This document shows positions 20,709 to 32,164 of a stretch of DNA of 64,000 nt, piece by piece (position 1 is the first letter of the stretch; every line of letters starts with the position of its first letter). The position numbers and the translations under genes were made by a program. Origin of the DNA: Dactylorhiza incarnata (Eukaryota > Streptophyta > Magnoliopsida > Asparagales > Orchidaceae); assembly GCA_033032865.1 (NCBI GenBank), contig JAWHQI010000028.1:7955001-8019000 (forward strand), given 5' to 3'. The notes beneath the pieces are model-generated. The model worked only from the letters and a program-made list of their open reading frames with translations, was not told the DNA's origin and did no database searches.

Positions 20709-21944
20709 TTGCACATTTTGTCTGAATCGTATTATCTTCACATTATGTGGGCACATCTCAATTTCCGTTGCCGTTGGTGTGGAGCTTCCTCCCACTCTAG
20801 TGATGAATGCCCTACGGAGAATAGTAGGCATAATTCTTCTCGCCCAGCATATAGAGCATCGACTCCGTCTGATACTCCATATGGTGCGCGTAAGTCTTAT
20901 GGCTACTCTGCTGAGCCATTACCGTCTTACTTCTTTTCGGCTTCAGCACCCGCTGTGCCAAAGAAGCCTGCTAGGCAGTGCCAGTTTTGTCAGAGCACAG
21001 ATCACGCCCTGAAGGATTGTGCTGCTTTTCGTCACCAATTGGATGAGGATGACGAGCCGGATATCCGGATCGTCCCAACTCCTAACTCTGGCAGCACACC
21101 TTCGACATCCGGCTATGTGTCTTTGTCACCTTCACATTTTGAAGGGTATGGCATGGATACGGTCACCGGATGTGCGGCTGATCTATGCACCGACATTGCT
21201 GAGCCAATTCTCCATGTGCCTCCACCACTTCTAGTGGATTCGATTCTTTCCCCTATTGTGCATTCTACATTCGTTTCTGACGACATTGTCGATGATGTGT
21301 CGCAAGATGAGGTTGTTGATCTTAGTGTTGTGCCTATTCCTATGGAGGAGGACAACCTTCTAGGTGAAGAGGAGTTTTCCTCAACACCGGTGGAGGAAGT
21401 CCAAATCCTAAGCCTGGCCACCATTGATCCCGCCGAATCTTGTAGCATTGATGACAATGCTAACATTATTTTACTTCCCCAACCTGATGGGAGTGAGACC
21501 GGGACCACTCCCCCGATTTTTGATTATTTATGTCATTCGTCTCTTTTATTTCCTGACCCCCCTTCTTCATCTGAGCCTGTGCAGGTTGAGTCTTCACAGG
21601 TACATCAGGAGGACTTGGAGCATGATGCTCAAGTCAATGATGAATGCATCCTCTCATGTGAGGAGGTTGATCCTCCCTCCGTAGAGGAAGCCCCACTCAT
21701 TGCCTTTGCCTCCTGCTGCCCCCCTGTTGACGATACCTTGCTAGGCAAGGAGGTGTTTTGTGAGATGAGTGAGGACCAGGCCTCCTCCTCTTCTTACTTT
21801 CTTTTCCCTCTACCTGTGTCAAGCAGGTATTATTTATATTCGGGTAGAGGCGTGACTGTTCTTTCGCCGTATCGGTACCCGCTACCGACACGCATATTAG
21901 AACAGTTACCTGTCCACTTTTCTTTTCATAGGCCCATTAGCTAG
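20709..21944 (+). CDS. Two-CCHC-knuckle acidic protein (411 aa) of element C
   Basis: The only ORF of element C. Knuckles CRWCGASSHSSDEC (residues ~21-34) and CQFCQSTDHALKDC (~92-105) are followed by an acidic, Ser/Pro-rich chain that aligns with element A's 410-residue protein almost end to end. Shared segments include DEDDEPDIRIVPTPNS, PIPMEEDNLLGEEEF and PQPDGSETGTTPP. Differences between A and C are mostly substitutions without frame breaks, which suggests selection for the protein, although the element has no pol. The start is the first in-frame ATG; an alternative ATG lies 12 codons downstream (MWAHLNFR). The molecular role is unknown; nucleic-acid binding is likely from the knuckles. 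Confidence 0.82.
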   Translation: MHILSESYYLHIMWAHLNFRCRWCGASSHSSDECPTENSRHNSSRPAYRASTPSDTPYGARKSYGYSAEPLPSYFFSASAPAVPKKPARQCQFCQSTDHALKDCAAFRHQLDEDDEPDIRIVPTPNSGSTPSTSGYVSLSPSHFEGYGMDTVTGCAADLCTDIAEPILHVPPPLLVDSILSPIVHSTFVSDDIVDDVSQDEVVDLSVVPIPMEEDNLLGEEEFSSTPVEEVQILSLATIDPAESCSIDDNANIILLPQPDGSETGTTPPIFDYLCHSSLLFPDPPSSSEPVQVESSQVHQEDLEHDAQVNDECILSCEEVDPPSVEEAPLIAFASCCPPVDDTLLGKEVFCEMSEDQASSSSYFLFPLPVSSRYYLYSGRGVTVLSPYRYPLPTRILEQLPVHFSFHRPIS

Positions 21945-23675
21945 AACTGTACAAATGCCAAATAAGTCGTGCTGGGATGACAATAACCCCAGTAGTTATC
22001 TTCCTTTTCTGCAATTTTTATTTTTATCTAATCATGTTTAGTCAGTAGTATTTTCTTTTCAGTTTCCTACTTTCTTCTGTTTTTGCGGAGCTGACCCCCT
22101 GCAGGTATCTCTTCTGGATGACGGACGCTGCAGCTTAGTCCAGGTTTACACGCCAATCTTCTGGTGTGCTCATTTCTGAGCACTGGGTACTCTCTTTCCC
22201 TAGCATTATTCCGAATTTTATAGCTGCATTTTGCGCATATTGTTTAGTTTAAGTCTGGGGGGGAGTGTACCGAGTGTTCACTACACGTGTACACGTTTTT
22301 GCATATCAGAAGTATATTTTTATCATTACACACCACTTCACCCACTTGAGCGCGCACTCATCTGTTTGCTTGCTCTGTTGTGAATTTAATTCTTTTGCTT
22401 ATTTGGGAAAATCTAGGTGATGGCTTAGGATTATGTAGCAGAGTAAAATGTTGACTCTAGTAGTGCTCCTAGTCGAGTGCTCGGTTGCATAGAATTTTGT
22501 GTAGAGTAGATTTCTTTTTATGCTATGGTTTTATATTTTTCTTATTAGTGTAAATGTTGTTTACTCTACTCAAATGGTGAATCCGGTGTGAATCAAACGG
22601 TAGCATAGGGATGTGTGTAAACGATCGCTAGATTCGTATTGCTTGAGTCGGGAGAAAGGAGAATCTTTCTCGGTGGCTAGAACTTGCCCCAAGCGATTCT
22701 TGAAGCATGGGTATACGGTTAGTCAATTGTGTGAATGTGATATAGGCCATCATTTTGGCCCGGTTGAGCCTTTGTGCCTATCCCTACCGCTTTATCCTCG
22801 CTAGCCCAGTTGTGCCTACCCGTTCTTTGATTCAGCCCCACTTTCATTTCACCAAAGCCTAAAAGCCAATCCTAGTCGCACGCCCAAATCTGAGCTTTAG
22901 CTGTTTATTATTTTCATGGGTTGGGGTGTTGATGTTGTGATACTTTTGTGAATATGTGGATGTGCAACATTGATAAATTTGCTGAAAATGTTTTGAAAAG
23001 AAAAGAAAAGAAAAAAAAAATGGGAAAAAGAAAAGAAGTAAAAAGAAACGAAAAAGGAGTTGAGCTTTAATGAAAAATCTGTGTAAAAATTTATGTTTGG
23101 GAGTAGGCGGTGCACACACCCATGCTGTTAAGTTCAAGTCTGGGGGTGTTGTGTACCCGCGTGTTTGTGTGGCGAATGAGGATAGTTTCCTGCATTAGCT
23201 CATTTGGGTTTAGTGCTTGAGCCGTCGTTTTTATCTTTGTTTATCCTCACCTAAACCCAAGCCCCATTTAAAACCTAAAGTCCTATTGATTCACGTATTT
23301 GAGTCAAACCAGTGCCGTGGAGAGAATGTGACCGGGCAAGCTTATGGTCACCGACACTGATGGATTTCAGTGGAGTTTTTCCCGCATCCCGATCTTGGGC
23401 AATGCTCGTCTCAGCGTTCTATTTACTTTCTCCGTATGCATGACCGAACGATTCACTGTTGTTCACCAATTGAGTAGTTGTAATATGCTTTTACCCTTTT
23501 AGAAATATATAAACTGTTGTTATAATTAGAAACCTTTTCTACTATTTTTCTTATGCACGTGAGCATGCGACTTCGCATGATACTCTATAGTGTAGTTTTA
23601 AGCCATCTACTTTTCTTTCCCCGTTCGCTTAGAATTCGTTTGCTCGGGACGCGCAAACAGTTAAGTCTGGGGGTG
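21945..23675 (+). other. Element C, 3' untranslated region and polypurine tract
   Basis: 1.7 kb with no credible ORF. A tract tttaagtctggggggg lies internally at 22248-22263, and a second, ttaagtctgggggtg (23661-23675), abuts the 3' LTR and is the likely plus-strand primer. No internal copy of the word array is present. Confidence 0.75.
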
Positions 23676-25365
23676 TGATGAGTCCTCATCATATACACTT
23701 TTATGGACTCATCTGGGCCGTTTAGTTAGTCATTTCACTGCACTTTAGCCCTGTTTTAGTTCATATTTGTTAACCCATGCTGGGTGCACCTTTTGGCCCA
23801 TTTTGGTGTGATTTCATGTTGATTTTCATTAGTAGTTTTCATGCATTGTTCGGTGCCACTTTTAGTGGCTGGATTTGTGGTTGTACGCTAGAACAGGAGT
23901 CGTGCAGGTGTTTCCGGTGCAATTCTGCACAGGAACACTGCGCACGATCACTGGTTCTATTGCGCACGACCACTGGTCGTGCGCCACTGATCGTGTGCAC
24001 TTAACGCTTTTTTCATAAGTTCTGTTTGGTGTAATGCGCACGATCATCAACTCCAGCGCGCACGACCACCGGTCGTGCGCCACTGCTCGTGCGCACTGAC
24101 CATTAATTTTTAAGTTCTGTTTCATCTATTGCGCACGACCACTGACGCTAGTGCGCACGACCATCGGTCGTGCGCCACTAGTCGTGCGAACATGTTATTT
24201 TGTAATTTCCGTCTTTGCAGGTTCTGTCCAGGCAGAGCGCACGATCACAGGATTCCAGTGCGCACGACCAATGGTCGTGCGCCACTGACCGTGCGCACTG
24301 TTTAATTCCAGCGCCTATAAAAGCCCTGCTCGCGATTTAGGTCAGGACCCCGATTTTCAGCGCCGTTTTCCGCCCGGTTCCGCCCAGTTTCGCCCCTCCA
24401 CCGTCGCCCACCATCTAGAGGTGCTCCGGGCTTGCTCTTCACGCCTATCTTGAGCCGGAGTTTCCTCTCGGCCTCCTCCTTCATCCAAGAGCTCCAAAGG
24501 AAGACCTAGCCGCTATCTCCATCGAGCAAGAGGAAGTTGGCAACCTCCACCGGATCGTGACACGAAGAAGACGGGTCCATTGGAGAGTCGTGACAGCTCT
24601 CTCTACCCCGGACGTAGTTGTGGACCGAGCTTGGACGCGGATTGACAACCCGGCGATTCCAACCGTGAATCTTCAACGAGCCTTCGGATTCGGTCGATTT
24701 CTTGCCTTGTTCTCTTCTTATTGATGTGTATGTAGCTAGATCTAACATTATGATGAAGCGTGCTTGATTATTAGCATTTTTACTTGATTATGTCTATGTG
24801 ATTTGAGTATTCTTGCTTATTATTTTGAGGTGTGCCTTGTGGTGTGGATTGTTGGTTGTGTTGTGCCGCCCTAACAATTGTTAGTGGTGTGCTTGTCGAA
24901 GAGGTGCGTGCGACCCTCATTCCACTAGCCTACTCGCCCATTCGCCTACCGAAGCGTGGCATCGCGGCCCGTAATCCATTCGCCTATCGAAGCAGCGCGC
25001 TCAAGGCCTGCATAGTTCGATTCCATTAGCCTTCTCGTCCATCCGCCCTTGCGACGCAGCGCGCTCAAGGCCTGCCTAGTTTCCATCCCGCCAAGCGAAG
25101 CTTTGCATAGCGGCATTGCATAGGAGTAGTTGTTAGCTTTTATTTTGTTTTCCAAAAGCCAACCCAACTCCCCCGCAATCCATCCGATTTAAGGACTTCG
25201 ATCTCAAGTCCTGCCTCAATAGTAAACTCCACCTTATTGTGTTCCTCAAGAGACCGACACTCGGGGATTTATTCCCAACATTTATTACTTGAACGATCGG
25301 TACACTGCCGTTTCGTGTCGCAGTCAAGCTACCGCCTATAGCGGTGTGTGAGATTCGCGCCATCA
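23676..25365 (+). repeat. Element C, 3' LTR
   Basis: A 1690-bp copy of 18841-20530 with no difference found by eye. TATA box at 24316-24323. It is followed directly by the CAGCA target copy and B's integrase sequence. Confidence 0.95.
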
Positions 25366-25370
25366 CAGCA

Positions 25371-28300
25371 CAGTGTTGGCATCATTCGTGGCAACCGCCT
25401 CAGCTTCCACCCACTTCGAGACATAATCAACTGCCACAATAATGTAATGCTTACCATGAGACATTGGGAAAGGGCCCATGAAGTCTATTCCCCAGACGTC
25501 AAAGGGTTCGCTAACCAGCATGTTATTAAGGGGCATCTCATCACGCCGGGAAATATTCCCAGTCCTTTGACATTCGTCGCACTTGGTGACATAGGCATGG
25601 GCATCCCGGAAGAGGGTCGGCCAGAACAATCCACATTGCAGGATTTTTCGTGCTGTTCGAACGGCCCCGAAGTGCCCGCCGGCCTCTCTGTCATGACAAT
25701 GCTGTAATACAGACTGAAACTCAGCTTCCGGAATGCAACGCCTAATAATCCCGTCGCTGCATGTGTGGAACAAGAGCGGATCTTCCCAAAAATAGTATTT
25801 TGCGTCGGAGACAAGCTTCCGTCTTTGCTGAGGGGACAAACTCGGGGAGAGTGTTCTACAAGCCAAGTAATTAGCAATATCTGCATACCAAGGTGCGGTC
25901 GGGGAGGATGTGGTGATTGCAAATAACTTTTCATCCGGGAAATAGTCGTCAGTTTCCTCCACAACGCAATTAGGAGTGTCGTACTCCAAACGTGAGAGAT
26001 GATCAGCAATCACGTTCTCCACCCCTTTCTTATCTTTGATTTCCAGATTGTATTCCTGCAAGAGTAAAATCCAACGAATCAGACGCGATTTGGATTCTTT
26101 CTTACTGAAAAGATACCTGAGAGCGGCGTGGTCCGTATACACGATCACTTCGGAGAGTACCAAGTATGAGTGAAACTTTTCAAAAGCGAAGACCACAGCT
26201 AGCATTTCTTTCTCCGTGGTGGTATAATTGGCTTGTGCACTGTTGAGAGTTCGACTGGCATACGCGATAGTGTGAAAAGTCTTGTCTTTCTTTTGACCGA
26301 GAACAGCACCTACGGCCACATCACTTGCGTCGCACATGATAATGAAAGGTAGAGTCCAGTCGGGTGCCACCAGAATTGGGGCTGAGATGAGTTGCCCCCG
26401 TAAAGTTTCGAAGGCGTGCATGCATGCTTCATCGAAATGGAATGGGACGTCCTTAACCAGCAGGCGAGATAAAGGCTTTGAGATGGAGGAGAAGTCCTTG
26501 ATGAACCTTCGATAGAAGCCCACATGGCCAAGAAAACTTCGAATGCCCTTCACTGACATGGGTGGAGGGAGGTTTCTGATGACACTAACTTTCGCTTGAT
26601 CCACTTCAAGCCCTTCGCAGGAAACTTTATGCCCCAAGACGATTCCTTCGCGCACCATGAAGTGGCATTTCTCCCAGTTTAAGATAAGATTGGTGTCTTC
26701 ACACCGCTTCAATGTCTTGGCCAAATTTGCGAGGCAACTGTCAAAACTACTGCCAAATAGAGTGAAATCGTCCATAAAGACTTCGAGGAAATCCCCTACC
26801 ATGTCAGCAAAAATGGCGAGCATACAACGTTGGAAAGTTGCGGGGGCATTACACAGTCCGAATGGCATTCTTTTGAACGCGAAGGTACCAGATGGACATG
26901 TGAATGTAGTCTTGTCTTGATCAGAAGGGTCAATTAAAATCTGATTGTACCCTGAGTACCCATCCAAGAAACAGTAGTAATCCTGCCCTGCTAACTTTTC
27001 TAGCATCTGATCAATGAAGGGGAGTGGGAAATGGTCCTTGCGCGTCGCATCGTTCAGCTTGCGGTAGTCAATGCAGACTCTCCACCCAGTGATCATTCGG
27101 GTCGGTAGCAGCTCATTCTTCTCGTTGGCAACGACAGTGATCCCGCCCTTCTTTGGGACCACCTGGACTGGACTGACCCATTTGCTGTCGCTGATTGGGT
27201 AAATGATGCCAGCATCTAAAAGCTTTATCACTTCAGCCTTCACAACCTCTTGCATTTTCGGGTTCAGCCGCCTTTGGGGTTGTGCTGTCGGTTTGTACTG
27301 ATCTTCAAGGAGGATCTTATGCATGCAGACCGTGGGGCTGATTCCCTTGATGTCAGCCAGAGAACGTCCGAAGACCTTGTGGTACCTTCTCAGCACGCCC
27401 ACTAGTGCAGTTTCGTTGGCAGCGGAGAGGGCTGCCGAGATAATCACCGGATGCGTGTTTGTTTCTCCAAGAAAGACATACTTGAGAGAGTCCGGAAGTT
27501 GTTTGAGAGCCGAACAAGGGTCTGGATCAGCAGAAACGTTGGAGGGCTCTCCAATTGAATGTGCCAAATCGGGCTGGTTTGAGTGAACACCCTCCTCCTC
27601 CTTGTCTTTGTGCTGCCAACACACCTCGCGGTCATCCAACTCCACATCGTTCTGACCATCGAATTCTTCAAGTGCCTCTGCTGGCTCACACTCCGTTATT
27701 TCAAAGAGTTGCGAAGGGCTATGGACATTGAACGATATAGCATCCTCCCCCAGTCTTAGAGTGAGCTCCCCCTGCTCCACATTAATAATAGCACGAGCAG
27801 TAGCCAGAAAGGGCCGCCCCAAGATAATGGGTACATTTGTATCGACCTTCATGTCGAGAATGATAAAATCAGCTGGGAAAGCGAGACCGTTTACAATGAT
27901 TGTGAGGTCCTCGACAATTCCTGATGGCTTCTTGATCGACCGATCAGCGAGTTGCAGCATTACCTGTGTTGGCTTCAAGATACCAGCACCAAGTTCACGA
28001 AAGATAGAGAGTGGCATCAAGTTGATTGATGCCCCCAAGTCACAGAGTGCCTGGCTGAAACGGTGCTGGCCAATCCTGCAAGGGATCGTGAAGCTGCCCG
28101 GATCCTTGCACTTTGTGGGTAAATTGGAAACAATGGCGGAGCACTCCTCGGTGAGGTCGATAGTTTTGAGACCCTCCAACTGCTTCCGCTTCGAGATCAA
28201 GTCTTTCAAAAACTTGGAGTAGCCCGGCATTTGAGAGATAGCTTCAATGAGTGGTATGCTCACTTGCACTCCTTTCATTACTTCCAAGAATCTGTGGAAT

Positions 28301-29361
28301 TGCTTCTCGGATTTCTCGTTGCGCAGCCTGTGGGGAAATGGGGGGTGAGCAGCGCTTTTCGAGGGTTGTGCCTCACTCACGGGGTGTGGCTCGAAATGAA
28401 TCTGAGTCGGCTTCTCGTGGATGTCTTCATTAGGCTTGTCAGTGGAAACCGCAAGCGGTTCCGGTCGAGGGGGATTGTCTACACTTCTCCCACTTCTCAA
28501 TCGCATGGTATTTACTGACTCAGGATGCTGAATTGCAAGTCCAGAAACAACATCAGAAAGAGTCCCAATAGTAGAGCGAAGCTGTTGGATTGCGACTGAT
28601 TGGTCATTTATTTTGTTCAATACCCCAACCACCAAGGTTGCTAACTGTTCTGGTTGATCAGGCGGCACCAAATTCGCTGCTCCCTTGAGCGTCACGGCAT
28701 TAACTGCAGCAGTACTTGTGGAGCAAATGACATGACTCCAATGCTGACTGGTGTGAACAATATTCACGACCACTTCCCATGCGTCCTTCCCCGATTTATT
28801 AAACAGGGCCCCACCGGCTGCCACATCAAATAGAAGACGGAATTTCTCCCGCACTCCAAAATAAAAAATCTGAATTAAGAAAGCTTCCGAGAGATCACCA
28901 CGGTAACAACCCCTATGCAGGGACTGGAAACGTTCCCAAGCATTGTCTAACGTCTCCTCCTTCCCTTGTTCAAAGGTCATGAGTTCCCTGTACTTATCCA
29001 AGGCTTGAGTACGATGTTGAAACTCTTGTAAAAATCTCCCTTCGAGTTGTTTCCATGTGATCACCTCTCGTTTCCGGGTATCCCAATACCAGCTTTTGGC
29101 TTTTTTGTGCAGGGAGAATGAAAATGCCAGAATCTTCTGTGGGTCATTTTCAACTCCACTGAAAATACAAGTGTAATAGATGTCTAAGAAATCCCGCATG
29201 TGTTGCCCCGCATCTTCATGCTCATCTCCGCTGAACTTGCAGTTCCCATACATGTACTCAATGACGTCGGCGGAGATCCCAAAGTCATGATTGTTCCTTT
29301 TTGCTTGATCCCTTAAATCGTTTAAGCTTCCATGGTAGATGCATTCCTGAATGGAGGTCAT
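25371..29361 (-). CDS. Element B gag-pol (gag, protease, RT, RNase H, integrase start)
   Basis: The likely start is the ATG at 29361 ([11 protein letters not shown]), since the frame upstream of it crosses the primer site and LTR. Domains in order: gypsy gag ([39 protein letters not shown]); aspartic protease with the Athila-type DLGASIN and [12 protein letters not shown] with [34 protein letters not shown] and active site FMDDFT; RNase H with [15 protein letters not shown] and IADHLSRL; integrase zinc region ([19 protein letters not shown]) and first core aspartate ([10 protein letters not shown]). It is one open frame. No C-x2-C-x4-H-x4-C knuckle is present between gag and protease, which is unusual. 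The frame is cut by element C and continues at 18059-18840. Confidence 0.93.
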
Positions 29362-29452
29362 GCTGCGAATACAGAGGTGAACAAAAGAGGTGAAAGAAAG
29401 GGAAATTCTTGTGCAACAAAGCTTCACACAGACGAATTCATCACGTCTGCAG

Positions 29453-29470
29453 TCCCCGGCAACGGCGCCA
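29453..29470 (-). other. Primer binding site of element B (tRNA-Asp type)
   Basis: Minus strand tggcgccgttgccgggga, six bases inside the right LTR. Confidence 0.92.
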
Positions 29471-29476
29471 AAAACT

Positions 29477-30984
29477 TGATGCGCATCGGCAAGTGCACCG
29501 GTCGCTGTCAAGTAATAATTGTGGAGAATAAATTCCCCGGATGTCGGTCTCTTGAGGAATGCAGGATGGGTGATCAAATCGTGCAGTGAATATTGTTACA
29601 CAAGCGTTTCACAAACACAGCAAGGGGTTTTTGGTTGGTTTTCCTAATTTTAACAACAATAAAAGAGATGCGGGTCGAGAACACCGCTTCGCAACGTGAG
29701 GTGGATGCAACGGCCGCGATGCCGTGCTTCGTGAGGCGAATGAAGTGGACTCAGGCGTGAGAGAGTGAGGGTCGCAAACACCTCTTCACAACCGTCATTA
29801 GCTCTTGCCAACACGGAGCAAACGCCTTGCGTGCGTGTGTGAGTGAGTGCGCTTGAACGTGGTGAATCACAACCAACCCATGAATAAGAACACAGAAACA
29901 TTCATTCTCATCAAGTAAACATCACAATATTCATTTAGTAAAAGATTCAAAGGGGTACAATCAAGGAAAGAGGAAGGAGATAACCGGCGGTGAAGACTAG
30001 CGGCCGTTCACGGCCGGAATGGTAGGTTGTCGGGCTACCTCCGGACTCGGGCGGACGATGCTTCCGGCGTAGAGGGCTGTCACAATCTCCCTACGTGCTC
30101 CGTCGTCTTCGACTCAAGGTCTCTTCTTCTTCTCACCGGGCGGAAAGCGAAAATGATTGCTTGGAGGCTTGCGGATGATGGAGAACACTCACGGGCGATG
30201 GAGGATGTCTAGGAATGGACCGAGGAAGCTTCCCCTTGCGTAGGAGATGAAGTAGGGGCGATCCAAGGGGGCGGTCGGCGGCGTACGGAACAGAAATCCC
30301 GCTCCCGGAATGAATCATCGCCCTAAAATCGCAACAGGCGCTTAAATAGGCGCTGGATTAAACACTGCGCACGATCATTGGCGCACGACCAGTGGTCGTG
30401 CGCACTGGAATCCTGCGATCGTGCGCACTGCCTGGACAGAACCTGCAAGAGATGAAGTTATAAAATAAAATGCTCGCACGACCAGTGGCGCACGACCGTT
30501 GATCGTGCGCACTAGCGTCGGTGGTCGTGCGCAATAGGTGAGACAGAACTCATAAAATTACTATTAAGTGCGCACGGACAGTGGCGCACGACCGGTGGTC
30601 GTGCGCACTGGAGTTGATGGGCGTGCGCACTGCACCAGACAGAACTCGTAAAAAGGGACTAAGTGCGCACGATCAGTGGCGCACGACCACTGGTCGTGCG
30701 CACTAGAACAAGTGATCGTGCGCAGTGTTCCTGTGCAGAATTGCACCGGGAACACTTGCACGCCTCCTATTCCAGCACAAACACAGATCTAGCCACCGAA
30801 AGTGGCACTTAACAACATATGAGTACTATGAAAGGAAATAAACACGAAAACACACCAAAGTGGGCCAAAATGTGCACCTAGCATGGGTTATCAATTATAA
30901 ACTATAATAAGGCTAAAGTGCGTGATATTGACTAAATAATGGCCCGGATGAGTCCATGAAGGTGTATATAATCAGGACTCATCA
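29477..30984 (-). repeat. Element B, 5' LTR
   Basis: Partner of 14755-16262. The differences noticed are gcgca/gcgcg near the start and gcgtg/gcgcg near 29757. The word array lies at about 30362-30732, with taaataggcgc (30343-30353) as the TATA-like box on its downstream side in minus orientation. Confidence 0.93.
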
Positions 30985-31786
30985 ACTTCCATCTACCAAA
31001 CCTGCTTGGATGAGCCCTGTTAAATTCACTAAACCCATCAAATCAACAAACTTAGAAGACGACTCACAAAATACAGAAGACCTCACCTTCAAAGAGAAAA
31101 GCCACCTTAATGAATCATCATCATACCATTCAGAAGAAAACTCTCAAACTACCTCTGAGAAGGAAACTAGGCCAAAAGAAACAATTCATAAAGAAATAAA
31201 TCTTCAAATGGAAAAAGGGAAAAATAAAATCTGTGAAGACACAATTGCGTCAACTTCATATCGACGTATGAATGATAATACGTCGAACTATAATCGACGC
31301 AATCTCTCAGATGCTTCGACCTCAAATCGACGCATGAATAAAATTACGTCGACTTACAATCGATGCAACTATTTCCATGCATCAATTCCAGATCAGTGCA
31401 ATCTAGAGAAAGCGCCGAATATATATCGACGCAACTCTCAACATATGTCGAATAGATATCGACGCCTAAAATCTCAGAGCAACTTAAATACAGGACATAG
31501 GTACTCTTCAAAAACTATCTATCTTAACCCCCATTCAGGACCCTTTCATCCTGATCAAAATTTCTATCCTAATCAAAACTCTTATCCTGATCAAAACTTC
31601 TATCCTAATCAAAACTCTCATATTAATCAAAAAATTTATCCTAATCAACAACTCTATCCTAATCAACATCTCTATCCCTCTCTGAACTTAAATTCCCATA
31701 ATTTACAGACAATTAGGTGTTATATCTGTAATAAAATTGGCCACACTGCCAAACAATGTTGGCATAATCAATCCAATTGTTTATAA
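30985..31786 (+). CDS. Element D gag, C-terminal part
   Basis: Continues the frame of 13197-14754. It contains a stretch rich in RR pairs (residues encoded by 31245-31470) that is simply the CGTCGA/TCGACG word read through in frame. Tandem YPNQN/YPDQN-type units follow (31545-31690), then an intact knuckle CYICNKIGHTAKQC (31714-31755) and a stop. In E the corresponding region has the degenerate knuckle CFYCAKLRHIARYY. After this stop D goes straight to the 3' ORF, with no pol. The apparent ATG at 30956 lies in B's LTR and is not a real start. Confidence 0.78.
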
Positions 31787-31875
31787 AATTAGTCCAAGGG
31801 TGACTTAGAAAACCTTAGGATTAGGAAGAAATAATCTCTCAAGAAAAATCTGGAACTTTTAGACAAAGTAAAAGT

Positions 31876-32057
31876 CACGTCGATCTTTTAATCGACGCAT
31901 ACGTCGATAGGAAACCCTATCAGACTATACCGACGCATGCATCGACTTCCACTCGACGCAATGTCGACTTCATAAAAAGAGCGGCAATATTAAAATATTT
32001 TAGGTCACATCTACTGCTGTACCGAATAAACCTCGAGTTGTGTCTCGTATCGACGTT
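31876..32057 (+). promoter_or_regulatory. Internal CGTCGA word block before the 3' ORF of element D
   Basis: About eight copies of cgtcga/tcgacg in inverted arrangement, then a TATA-like cttaaatag (32066-32074) and a CT-rich leader ending at the ATG of the 3' ORF (32165). The layout mirrors the LTR U3 of the same element. An internal promoter is an inference. Confidence 0.55.
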
Positions 32058-32164
32058 TCACCTGACTTAAATAGACTCTTCAGTTAAAATTCTGCACACT
32101 CCTGAGCTTCCCTCATCCTTCTTATTTCTCAGTCCAGCCATCTTCTTCTCTCTCACTGACCTAA

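Larger units (their letters stand above)
18841..25365 (+). mobile_element. Element C: small non-autonomous Athila-like element
   Basis: 6525 bp with two 1690-bp LTRs that look identical: same length and identical translated ORFs in both copies. It is flanked by a perfect CAGCA duplication (18836-18840 and 25366-25370). It carries the tRNA-Asp-type primer site, one ORF (two-knuckle protein) and a G-rich polypurine tract. It lacks all pol domains and the 422-residue ORF of A. It inserted into B's integrase gene in opposite orientation. It is the innermost and youngest insertion of the nest. Confidence 0.95.
14755..30984 (-). mobile_element. Element B: Athila-like gypsy element with gag-pol
   Basis: LTRs 14755-16262 and 29477-30984 (both 1508 bp) appear to differ at only about two positions. 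The flanks are actac (14750-14754) and acttc (30985-30989), a 5-bp duplication with one mismatch; D's gag frame is restored across it. A tRNA-Asp-type primer site and a G-rich polypurine tract set the minus orientation. The single gag-pol frame appears intact except for the insertion of element C, so B was probably able to move autonomously until recently. No env-position ORF is present. Confidence 0.93.

Noticed and set aside
27728..28222. 164-residue plus-strand ORF
   Set aside because: Antisense of B's protease region; no motif of its own.
25363..29577. 1404-residue frame taken as one protein starting at 29577
   Set aside because: Its first 72 codons cross the primer site and LTR, and its last codons run into element C's LTR; the ATG at 29361 is the likely start.
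30956..31786. 276-residue ORF starting at 30956 as an independent gene
   Set aside because: The ATG lies in B's LTR; the true frame is the continuation of D gag from 13197.
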